A program made the translations under genes and the position numbers. The notes beneath the pieces are model-generated. The model ran no database searches, was not told the origin of the DNA, and worked only from the letters and a program-made list of their open reading frames with translations. Shown one piece after another: positions 1 through 6,960 of a stretch of 15,162 nucleotides of DNA. Position 1 is the stretch's first letter; every line of letters begins with the position of its first letter. This stretch comes from Candidatus Peribacteria bacterium (GTDB lineage Bacteria > Patescibacteria > JAEDAM01 > Absconditabacterales > Absconditicoccaceae), in contig JAITQZ010000117.1 of assembly GCA_031288635.1 (NCBI GenBank), forward strand, positions 1-15,162. Reading direction: 5' to 3'.

Positions 1-571
1 TCTATCTCACTCATATTTATTTCCATCCTCTTTGCAAGTTTTATTCAGTTTCTGTAGTGAAAAGTTTTGCAGAGTTTCCATAAATAAATGTTAAACAAAT
101 AAAAAGTAATAAAAAATGAACAATATTTATCTTTTCGTGTTCTTAGTAGGAAAAATGGATAATATTCCTCTTTTCGGAATCACACTGTTTTTAGTCAGTA
201 GTGTCCAAGAAAAATAGAAAAAAGTAGGTCTAAACAATCGCCAACAATTTACAAGAATTTTCTTTCTTTTTTCGTTTAGTTGGTACTTATAACCGATAGG
301 AAAGTGGCAGATATGACGGCTTGTTATCATATGGTAGATGATATAAATAAATGAGATATTTTATTAGTAGATAGAGGATACCTAGACTATACACTGTCAT
401 TGCGATCCTGAGATGTTAAGGTTACGAAGGTGTTGATGTTGGAGTCAGATTTTTTTCGTTTGGTGATTTTTTGTTTATGAGATTTTTGTTGATCGGATGG
501 TTTGATGAACCGTTCCTAACCTATATATTATGCCACTTTTCGACACCCTGTATAAAAATCTCCTTAAAAAT
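1..571. other. Gene-poor A+T-rich stretch with decayed sequence
   Basis: I see no intact gene here. The stretch is A+T-rich and stops are scattered in all frames, even with TGA read as Gly. It holds a possible transposase relic at 280-519. It also has a loose direct repeat, AATATTTATCTTTTCG near 122-137 and AATATTCCTCTTTTCG near 161-176, matching at 14 of 16 positions. A 33-codon frame opens at ATG 116 but matches nothing I recognise. Confidence 0.5.
280..519 (+). pseudogene. Possible relic of an IS4-type DDE transposase
   Basis: With TGA read as Gly, a frame is open from 280 (just after a TAG) to the TAA at 517-519, about 79 codons. Its first half reads LITDRKVADMTA, then KGDILLVDRGYLDY. 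This resembles the core around the second catalytic Asp of IS4-like transposases, which commonly read 'TDGKVHD..A' and then 'GSI.V.DRGY.DY'. After DYTLSLR the similarity stops. A shifted frame nearby gives VGVRFF, like the family's 'GV.FVTR', so a frameshift is likely. There is no start codon, no first or third catalytic residue, and no terminal repeats. I treat it as a worn remnant. It could be a chance resemblance. Confidence 0.35.
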
Positions 572-599
572 TTGCATTCTCAGGGAAAATGAATATACT
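572..599 (+). promoter_or_regulatory. Sigma70-type promoter of the structured RNA
   Basis: The -35 box TTGCAT is at 572-577 and the -10 box TATACT at 594-599, with a 16 bp spacer. The predicted start is G606, exactly where the closing stem of the downstream RNA begins. The hexamers and spacing match those upstream of the tRNA at 1837. Confidence 0.75.
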
Positions 600-605
600 T
601 GAATC

Positions 606-770
606 GCATAAAACTTCATAACAACGACCTATTATTTGGTGTAGCACTTTTAATAATCGGACATTCGCCGTCAGAAAATTAAGCACTCTTGTTGCTTTAA
701 TCTGATGGCAATCCTTACTCAAATAGGGTCGTTATGTGGGTTTTATGCACCGCAACTAAGGGTGCTTTTT
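606..770 (+). ncRNA. Candidate 6S-like structured RNA
   Basis: The segment folds into one long interrupted hairpin. A closing stem pairs 606-631 with 724-748, about 21 pairs including a perfect 9 bp end GCATAAAAC/GTTTTATGC. A large asymmetric internal bubble follows, 632-662 against 713-723. A terminal stem pairs 663-685 with 693-712, about 20 pairs around a 7-nt loop. A TTGCAT-N16-TATACT promoter predicts transcription from G606, and a small hairpin with a T5 run ends at 770. No good coding frame covers it. A closing stem, large central bubble and terminal stem-loop in roughly 150-185 nt is the architecture of bacterial 6S RNA, which binds RNA polymerase holoenzyme as an open-promoter mimic. 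Calling it 6S is inference from shape only. Alternatives are another trans-acting RNA or a MITE-like inverted repeat. I see no SRP-RNA apical motif. Confidence 0.6.
747..770 (+). terminator. Terminator-like hairpin after the structured RNA
   Basis: GCACC at 747-751 pairs with GGTGC at 761-765 around a 9-nt loop, followed by five T (766-770). The stem is short, and its first two bases also belong to the closing stem of the RNA, so the two structures would compete at their edge. Confidence 0.5.
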
Positions 771-841
771 ATAATGAAAGGGAATAAAAGGTTTCTTTGG
801 GCGGAAAATGTGAAGCTTTTTATTCTTTTATATCTTCAACA

Positions 842-1630
842 ATGGAAACATCCTCAGAGCAGAACAACACTGCCTCAAAAAAGCACAGAAATCGGAAACA
901 CCTCGGAACCAGCTTAGCATTAACGGGAGCTTTGACTTTCGGAGCAGGAAATGCTACTGCACAAACAACAACTACAGACACCGTCCCAAAATCAGACACT
1001 CCAGAACGAGTCCTGCCAACCGACACCGTTACCATTCAATCTTCCGAGACTAAACAGAAAGCAGAATCTCCAAACGGTGCATTTCTCAACCTTTACCAAT
1101 GAATTGGGACAGGAACTAACAAATGACCCTTCTCAGCGACCAGAATTTCTGGAGGAGGAACCCTTTTTAAGAATGGGATATTGCAAACTAAGGTATTTGG
1201 ATTTTATGATTTGGATGACAACCCTTTGACTTCATCAGGCTTTTGAAAATTGAAACTTACAAAGCAGGTCTACAAAGGTCTGAATATAGAAGGAGAATAC
1301 ACTTTTAGTGCAGGAAATAACAGTATGAAATATGGTATTTCGTATGCTGGACATGCTGGAAACGGAGGATATAAATTTACGCTTTTACCTGTTAGTCACA
1401 AAGGAAAAAATATTGATGTGATAATATCAGCCAGCCAAAAAATCGGAAAAAACGGGTCAGTAAATGCTTTCGTTGATGTAGATTTCCTAAACAAATCCTT
1501 TTATGGAGAAACAGAATATGTGCAAAGTTTAGGAGCAAATCTTGCTCTATTTGCACAAGCGAGATATGGAGGACTTATAAAAGAACCATTCGTGCAAGGA
1601 GTAGCGTGAATAAGACTTAATATTCACTAA
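842..1630 (+). CDS. Secreted beta-strand-rich, possibly barrel-like protein
   Basis: A 262-residue protein once four TGA codons (1100, 1124, 1244, 1607) are read as Gly. I chose ATG 842 because it gives a sensible signal peptide: a basic segment KKHRNRKH (13-20), a hydrophobic stretch (21-36) and a likely cleavage site after NATA-40. A TTG at 797 is a longer alternative; an in-frame TAA at 785 bounds it. A Thr/Ser/Pro-rich linker (41-75) follows. From about residue 95 the chain becomes Gly- and aromatic-rich with alternating polar and hydrophobic residues, for example NIEGEYTF, MKYGISYAG, YKFTLLPV and LALFAQARYGG, ending FVQGVAGIRLNIH. This looks like the strands of a small transmembrane beta-barrel or a beta-rich surface protein. 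I cannot assign a family. The gene stands alone, has no Shine-Dalgarno sequence, and has a TATATC box at 829-834 but no clear -35. Confidence 0.75.
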
Positions 1631-1698
1631 ATATACAATTACGAAGTTGAACAATTCTCTTGCCTTACAAACTTATTTCCCCATAATCCTATCAACTT

Positions 1699-1740
1699 AC
1701 AATTTAACTGTGTTTATTTTACTGACAATTTAACTGTGTT
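1699..1740. repeat. Two 16-bp direct repeats
   Basis: ACAATTTAACTGTGTT occurs at 1699-1714 and again, identically, at 1725-1740, a 26 bp period. The pair lies between the secreted-protein gene and the tRNA promoter. It may be a small duplication or a pair of binding sites; nothing else in the window shares the motif. Confidence 0.7.
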
Positions 1741-1786
1741 GTAACATGTTTTTTTTGTAAATCATTTCAACAGATAGTTTTTTCGG

Positions 1787-1814
1787 TTGCATTTCCCGAG
1801 TGAATACATATACT
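1787..1814 (+). promoter_or_regulatory. Promoter of the tRNA gene
   Basis: The -35 box TTGCAT is at 1787-1792 and the -10 box TATACT at 1809-1814, with a 16 bp spacer. The predicted start is near 1821, about 16 nt before the mature tRNA 5' end. Both boxes and the spacing are identical to the promoter at 572-599. Confidence 0.75.
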
Positions 1815-1836
1815 CACCCCTGCAAATTAAACAACT

Positions 1837-1909
1837 GGGAGTGTAGCTTAGTCGGTAGAGCAGATCCCTCTGAAGGATAAGGTCCCGGGTTCGAATCCCG
1901 GCTCTCCCA
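1837..1909 (+). tRNA. tRNA with anticodon CUG (nominally Gln)
   Basis: A 73-nt cloverleaf. The acceptor arm is 1837-1843 with 1902-1908 and has a T-T mismatch at position 6-67. The D arm is GCTT/GAGC. The anticodon stem is 1863-1867 with 1875-1879, with a G-A mismatch at its outermost pair. The loop CTCTGAA places the anticodon CTG at 1870-1872. The variable loop is AGGTC, and the T arm is CCGGG TTCGAAT CCCGG, perfectly paired. The discriminator is A1909 and CCA is not encoded. The anticodon reads CAG (Gln). However, a G1-C72 acceptor end and A73 are not typical of bacterial tRNA-Gln, which usually has a weak first pair and G73, so the charging identity is uncertain. It is not the UGA-reading tRNA-Gly, which would need anticodon UCA. 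Confidence 0.8.
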
Positions 1910-1913
1910 AAGG

Positions 1914-1945
1914 TTTTCGTTGACAGCTTGACGAGAATTTTTTTT
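1914..1945 (+). terminator. Intrinsic terminator of the tRNA
   Basis: TTTTCGT (1914-1920) pairs with ACGAGAA (1931-1937), a 7 bp stem with one G-T pair and a 10-nt loop. It is followed directly by eight T (1938-1945). It sits five bases after the tRNA 3' end. Confidence 0.75.
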
Positions 1946-1961
1946 AGAGAAAAAACTTCAC

Positions 1962-1989
1962 TGGCATTCTATCCTTAAAACGTTATACT
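1962..1989 (+). promoter_or_regulatory. Promoter of the protease-glycosyltransferase operon
   Basis: TGGCAT (1962-1967), a 16 bp spacer, then TATACT (1984-1989). One base differs from the TTGCAT -35 seen elsewhere. The predicted start near 1996 leaves a leader of about 30 nt with no Shine-Dalgarno sequence. Confidence 0.6.
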
Positions 1990-2025
1990 TCCTACAATTA
2001 AATTTTTACCTTTCCCGATGTCTCA

Positions 2026-3261
2026 ATGAAATCTGTTAAAGCTACTAAAATATTCCATACGCTTTCCCTCCTTTTACTCGGAATGTGTCTAGGAGCCTGA
2101 CTTTTCCTTTTTTGCTATCGTGGCAACCTCCTCAAAGTGCTCACTATTCCTCAATCGATTGATTCCTCAGACTTTCATAGTAAACTGGATACCATCAACC
2201 AAATTCTCATTACAGAATATATTGCTCCCAACGAGCTTTCTGGACTCCAGTCTCAAATGCAGGAAAACGCTCTCAAATCCTACGTTGCAGGGATTGATGA
2301 CCCGTATACCAATTACCTTACTGCCAAAGAAAATACGGATTTACTCAATATCCTCAAAGAAGATACCGGGATTAGTGGTATCGGAGCGGTAGTAGAAAAA
2401 AGGGATACCTACGTACAAATCGAGGAAATTATCAAAAATGGACCCGCATACAAAGCAGGACTCCTTCCCCTCGACAGAATTCTTTACATCGAAACCGGCA
2501 GTACCCAAGAACTTTCCACCACCGAAGCAGTAGAACGTATCAGAGGTCCACAAGGAACGGAAGTTAATCTGCTCATCCAGAGACAGACCAAAACCGGACA
2601 TCTGGCGGAATTCACCGCAAAGATTACCAGAGACAAAATAGAACTCCCTTCAGTGATTGCAACACTCATTGAAGAGCAAGGAAAAAAAATCTGACTCTTC
2701 GAGATTTCAAGCATTTCAGACCATACGACCAAACTCTTCATCAATGAACTCCTAGAACTCTGACTCGAACAATTGGATGGACTTATTTTAGACCTTCGCG
2801 GAAATGGGGGAGGCTATTTAGAAGAAGCTTCAAAATTTCTAGGGCATTTCCTACCAAAAGGAGAACCTACCGTCCTGAGTGAATATAACGCTTTCGAACC
2901 TATCACCCTCAAATCCATAGGCAGAGGAGAATTAGCCAATATTCCAATGGTAATTCTCATTGACCAATTAACCGCTTCCGCCGGGGAAATCATAGCATTA
3001 ACGCTCCAGGAAAAAGGTATTCCCATCGTGGGAATGCCCAGCTTTGGAAAAGGAACAATCCAGACTTTTACTGAGCTTTCTGATGGTTCTAGCTTGAAAT
3101 ACACTATCGGAAAACGGTTCTCTCCTCAGCACGTGAATGTAAATGGTACAGGAATTCTTCCTGATGTGGAAATACAACGGGAGTATGAACTCTATGCTAA
3201 AAAACAAATCGACAACCAATTAGAAAAAGCCAAAGAGGTGCTCTTTACTCTGATAAAGTAA
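2026..3261 (+). CDS. S41 family C-terminal processing protease (CtpA/Prc-like)
   Basis: A 411-residue membrane-anchored serine protease. Three TGA codons encode Gly (residues 25, 223, 246). An N-terminal signal-anchor (about 9-30) is followed by a short helical region containing YVAGIDDPYTNYLT, typical of CtpA. A PDZ domain (about 118-186, with NGPAYKAGLLPLDRI) comes next, then the S41 protease core. The catalytic Ser is S318 in TASAGEI and the Lys is K342 in SFGKGTIQ; DLRGNGGG (256-263) is the conserved S41 glycine loop. Family members cleave proteins at or near their C-terminus outside the cytoplasm, with PDZ binding the substrate tail. Length is normal. It is followed after 6 nt by the glycosyltransferase, so the two are probably co-transcribed. 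Substrates cannot be told from sequence; surface proteins nearby are candidates. Confidence 0.92.
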
Positions 3262-3267
3262 TCTAGG

Positions 3268-4401
3268 ATGGTTGGACTGCTCTATTATGGAAGACTAGAA
3301 AAAGAAAAAGGATTTGATGCAGTGATAGAACTGATATCTACCCTGCCTCAAGCAGAATTTTTTATTTTCTGAACAGGAAGTTTGGAGATACAACTACTTC
3401 CTCTCACACAACAAGCAAACGTGCATTACTTTGGACGACAACCTTTGGAGAAAATCCAATCCTACCTTCCAAATATCGACTATTGCCTCATGCCATCCGA
3501 ATGCTTAGAATCTTTCTGACTGTCAGCACTTAATGCCCTTTCCCGAGGTATTCCTGTAATAGGCTACAAAAAAGGCTGAGTAGAACCCTTTATTCTCCCA
3601 GAATATAATCTCTTCGCCTACAAAGGCACAACAACCGCGGAAAGAATTCTGCATAGTATTGAAAAATTAACCGTATCACACAATTCACCCCCCCCAAATT
3701 TCCAACAAACCATCCAACACCTCCTTGCACAATATACCCCAGAAATACGATATCAACAGTTTTTGAAACTATGTGGCGACAAAATCCCCCACAAAATTGT
3801 GCTCGTTAGTGATTTCATCAATAAATTTGGAGGAATTGAAACTTACTTGCACGATGCAAAGTCCTTACTCGAAGCCCACGGTCATCACGTTCTCCTCCGA
3901 GGGGGAAAAATGCCAAAAGGAACGTTAGGGAGGATAAAAATGTGGCGAGGGCTCATTACTACTCCTTTCAATTTCTGGAGTGCTCGGAAGTTCAACCGCT
4001 TTCTCAAAAAAGAACAACCTGACTTAGTGCGATTTCATTCCTTATTACGTAATCTCTGACCAAATGTGGTTCGTGTCGCTAAGAAGAGAAACATAAAGAG
4101 TTGGATGATGTATCACGATTTTTGATATTTTTATCCTTTTCCTAGAAAACTTTTTTCCGTTGATGAGATAAAGACACCACTCACGTTACACCATTTTATG
4201 GCGAGTACAAAAAAGGAAAAACGAATAAGGAAACTTGCTACAAAATGTAAATATTTTCGGATGCAAGGATTAGTCCAAACCCTCAAAAAGCTGATTGACC
4301 TCCATCTCGTTCCCTCTCATTTTATGGAAAAGATACTGCAAGAAAGCTATGGAGTACCACAAGGGAAGGTAAAGACACTTCAGCATTTTTTACAGAAATA
4401 A
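3268..4401 (+). CDS. GT4-type glycosyltransferase with swapped domain order
   Basis: A 377-residue protein in one frame, with five TGA=Gly codons (3370, 3517, 3577, 4057, 4123). It begins directly with the C-terminal, sugar-nucleotide-binding half of a GT-B enzyme: GLLYYGRLEKEKGFD (3-17), FIFGTGSLE, ECLESFGLSALNALSRGIPVIG, then GGVEPFI. From about residue 165 comes the half normally found at the N-terminus: KIVLVSDFINKFGGIETYLHDA, then DLVRFHSL, and finally VPSHFMEKILQESYGVPQGKVKTL, which usually leads straight into the 'GRLEKEKG' region. One complete GT-B enzyme is therefore present in circularly permuted order at normal total length. In the EX7E motif the first Glu is present but the second is Asn (ESFGLSALN). 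The likely role is glycan or lipid glycosylation with a nucleotide-sugar donor; substrate unknown. ATG 3268 is 6 nt after the protease stop, so no N-terminal half is missing upstream in this frame. Confidence 0.85.
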
Positions 4402-4414
4402 AAAATCTAATATT

Positions 4415-4432
4415 ATTGATTTTCAAATCAAT
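4415..4432. promoter_or_regulatory. 18-bp palindrome before the restriction-modification genes
   Basis: ATTGATTT-TC-AAATCAAT, a perfect 8+8 inverted repeat, lies between the glycosyltransferase stop and the methyltransferase start. A further ATTGAT half-site follows at 4432-4437 and overlaps a weak -35-like TTGATA. The stem is A+T-only apart from two pairs and no T run follows, so an operator is more likely than a terminator. No binding protein is known. Confidence 0.4.
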
Positions 4433-4477
4433 ATTGATAAAATATCACTATCTTTATCCTAAAAATACATATCATTA

Positions 4478-5482
4478 ATGATGAACGACAAAAAAAGAAG
4501 CCTCTGACAATTCTTCACCAAAAACCATTTTCGATTGAAAAATCATATTATTGATTTTATTTTTACTATTCCTGCAAATATTGCTTTAGATCCTTTCGCA
4601 GGCAATGGTGATCTCCTATCAGTAGCACAAGAACTCTGATTTCAAAATACCAAAGGATTTGATATTGATGACTCTTTGCCTTGGGAAATTAACGATGGTC
4701 TGAAAGAAATCCCACAAATTCCGGACTCTTTTATTATTACTAATCCGCCCTATCTCACAAATTATAGTGCTTCCAGAAAACATCTTTATGATAATGTGAA
4801 ACAATACTTTGAAATCTGCAAATATGACGACCTCTATCAATTAGCGATAGAAAAATGTATGAAAAGCAATGGGTATGGAGTGATGATTGTCCCAGAAACC
4901 TTTATCAATGCTTCATTTCCTAAAAATAGATTGCATAGCATTACCATCATTGAGGATTTGCTGTTCAATGATACGGAAAATCCTGTTTGTGTCATCTGTT
5001 TCGATCCTCACTATAAATCATTGAACGAAGTAGAAATCTATAAAAATGAACAATTTATAGGATATTTGGGAAATCTAGAAAGACTTAGAAAACAACCGAA
5101 AAAGCATATTAACATTAAATTTAATGCAATCAGCGGAAACATTGCTCTCAGGGCTATTGATACTACCAGAGCAAATAAGGGAATCCAGTTTATGAAGCCT
5201 GAAGAATTAGATTATGATTTGAATAATATTAAAGTTAGTTCCAGACTGATTACTCTTATCGATTTGCCTCTGGACCAACAATTAGTTGATCCGTTGATTA
5301 GTCAGTGCAATGAGATTTTACACGATTTCAGAACCAAGACAAATGATATTCTCCTTTCACCATTCAAAGGAAATAAGCAAAATTGAGAAAGAAGAAGAAG
5401 ACTTGATTATCTAACAGCGAGAGCAATTATAGAAGAAGCTTATGAAACATTACATCCTCAGGTAACACTTTTTAGTTTATAA
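4478..5482 (+). CDS. Adenine-specific DNA methyltransferase of a type II R-M system
   Basis: A 334-residue N6-adenine methyltransferase. Three TGA codons (4505, 4637, 5384) are read as Gly. LGQFFTKN (9-16) is the N-terminal motif X region. DPFAGNGDLL (38-47) is the AdoMet-binding motif I. NPPY (89-92) is the catalytic motif IV. This X-I-IV order, with the target-recognition region downstream, is that of gamma-class enzymes such as M.TaqI. The first TGA lies within 'LGQFF' and confirms the recoding. ATG 4478 or the adjacent ATG 4481 could start translation; neither has a Shine-Dalgarno sequence. The restriction gene begins 10 nt after its stop, so the enzyme presumably protects the partner's cleavage sites. 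The recognition sequence cannot be deduced. Confidence 0.9.
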
Positions 5483-5492
5483 ATCCATCTCT

Positions 5493-6458
5493 ATGCTTGA
5501 GAATACAAAGCTCTTTGATGAATGTAGAGAACATCCAGAATCTTATTCTGATGAATTTTACACAAAGAAAAATAAGCTCGTAATTACCCAAAATAAAAAG
5601 CTGAATAAACTAATGCAGTCTAATAAAACGATTATTGAAAATATTTCTGCCTATAAAGTAGCGACCCAAGCAAAAAATATAAAAATGCAGGCCACTATTC
5701 TAAAAACCATTCTTCAAGAACTCTCAACGGAAGGAATTAATTTTAGCGAATTTGTGAATTATCGGGCAATAAAAGATTTCTCATATAGTGTGTACCAAAA
5801 AACTCTAAAAACTGATATTCTCAAAAAAGAATTTCTCAAACAAATGCTTCCAGAATTTATCAAAGAAAGGCATAACCTTTACCTCAATTATGGGTATTCA
5901 TTCTCCACGCTTCAAACGGTTAGTGATTCCAAAGCACACAAAGGAAACGGGGGAACGGGAATCTTGAAAGTTATCCATCTTTTAGAGACGGTTGGATTAC
6001 AACATTTTACCTCTGGAAATCTTAATGATTTTTTCAACCAGGATAGGATTTACTTGCTCCCAGATAAAACAGATAAAGAACTTTTTAGAACCATTATCAA
6101 GCATTTTAAAGTCAATTTTAAGCGGTCAAAAAATCACGAAAATAAGCAAACTGACTGCCTCTTCAAAATTAACGGAAAACTTTTTATTATGGAAAGTAAG
6201 CATATGAAAGAAGCTGGCGGAGGACAGGATAAACAAATGTCAGAAATCATTAACTTCATTTCGTATCAAGATAAGGAAGTCAGTTATATTTCCTTTTTGG
6301 ATGGTGTATATTTCAATCTTCTCTCAGATGAAACAATCAAAAGTGGAAAGCCGTATGAACAAAGAAAAGCAATTTATACCTATCTAAAGAAGAATAAAAC
6401 AAATTACTTTGTAAACACTTTTGGATTAGAAAAATTGTTGAAAACTATGACGAAATAA
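5493..6458 (+). CDS. Type II restriction endonuclease, PD-(D/E)XK fold
   Basis: A 321-residue protein following the methyltransferase by 10 nt. The likely catalytic core is D221 followed by E234-x-K236, in TDCLFKINGKLFIMESKH. The D-x12-E-x-K spacing, with hydrophobic beta-strands around it, is typical of PD-(D/E)XK nucleases. The N-terminal 130 residues are helical and Lys-rich. A Gly-rich segment KGNGGTGILK (150-159) precedes the core. I do not recognise a named restriction enzyme; the call rests on the motif and the partner. The gene contains no UGA codon in 321 residues, while the methyltransferase has three. It could therefore be read complete in a standard-code host. The start at ATG 5493 has no Shine-Dalgarno sequence. 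Confidence 0.8.
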   Translation: MLENTKLFDECREHPESYSDEFYTKKNKLVITQNKKLNKLMQSNKTIIENISAYKVATQAKNIKMQATILKTILQELSTEGINFSEFVNYRAIKDFSYSVYQKTLKTDILKKEFLKQMLPEFIKERHNLYLNYGYSFSTLQTVSDSKAHKGNGGTGILKVIHLLETVGLQHFTSGNLNDFFNQDRIYLLPDKTDKELFRTIIKHFKVNFKRSKNHENKQTDCLFKINGKLFIMESKHMKEAGGGQDKQMSEIINFISYQDKEVSYISFLDGVYFNLLSDETIKSGKPYEQRKAIYTYLKKNKTNYFVNTFGLEKLLKTMTK

Positions 6459-6514
6459 ATACATTTCAATCTTAAAAGCACGAAATACTGTAATAAGGTA
6501 GTTCCCATGAACGA

Positions 6515-6925
6515 TTAACATACCAATAATAAAATCTGCTTCCCTTCCAAAAGTTCCTGCACTTCGTCCTGCTCTTGCTTAGCCAAGGAGAGAAAGCTGA
6601 TTTCATCTACCAACAGCATACTGCTTTCCTCTAAGTCATTCAGCATTTCCGGCGACTGGAGCAACTCTAGAGAAGAAAGCTTAACACCTCCCTTTTCCCA
6701 CAATGGTCTCGTGCTAGAAATATCCCCAACAGCGAGAAATTCCTCCAACGAAATCTTTTCTAACAACAAATCATATCGAGCCTGAAAAATGAAGCCCATT
6801 CTATGATAGATAATCAACTGTTTATTCATATGATGAGCAATCACTTGCCCAATCGCAAGAAAAGACTGTCTTTCTTCTCCTTCTAAATTCAATAAATCCA
6901 AGAGAAGGTCAAAATGTTTGAGCAT
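6515..6925 (-). CDS. Hypothetical protein downstream of map
   Basis: A 136-residue protein I do not recognise. It starts at ATG 6925, 35 nt after the stop of the methionine aminopeptidase gene, and ends with TAA. It is the last gene of the minus-strand cluster and converges on the restriction enzyme gene. It is rich in Leu and Glu, probably mostly helical, with no signal peptide and no clear membrane segment. Segments such as HFDLLLDLLNLEGEE and LLVDEISFLSLAKQEQDEVQELLEG suggest a small cytoplasmic helical protein. It contains no UGA codon. The reading frame stays open upstream of the ATG into the end of map, but no better start is evident. Function unknown. Confidence 0.6.
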   Translation of the reverse strand: MLKHFDLLLDLLNLEGEERQSFLAIGQVIAHHMNKQLIIYHRMGFIFQARYDLLLEKISLEEFLAVGDISSTRPLWEKGGVKLSSLELLQSPEMLNDLEESSMLLVDEISFLSLAKQEQDEVQELLEGKQILLLVC

Positions 6926-6960
6926 AGATTTTACATAGATAAAGAGATAAAAAAAGCTGA

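Noticed and set aside
705..917. A 70-residue plus-strand frame
   Set aside because: It overlaps the structured RNA, its terminator-like hairpin and the signal-peptide region of the secreted protein, and its product has no recognisable features.
1837..1909. Reading the tRNA as Phe (anticodon GAA) or as the UGA-reading tRNA
   Set aside because: Shifting the loop to CTGAAGG destroys the anticodon stem. The UGA reader would need anticodon UCA, which is absent here.
2026..3261. Two or more separate protease fragments broken by TGA
   Set aside because: All pieces are in one frame and join into a full-length S41 protease when TGA is Gly; no frameshift is needed.
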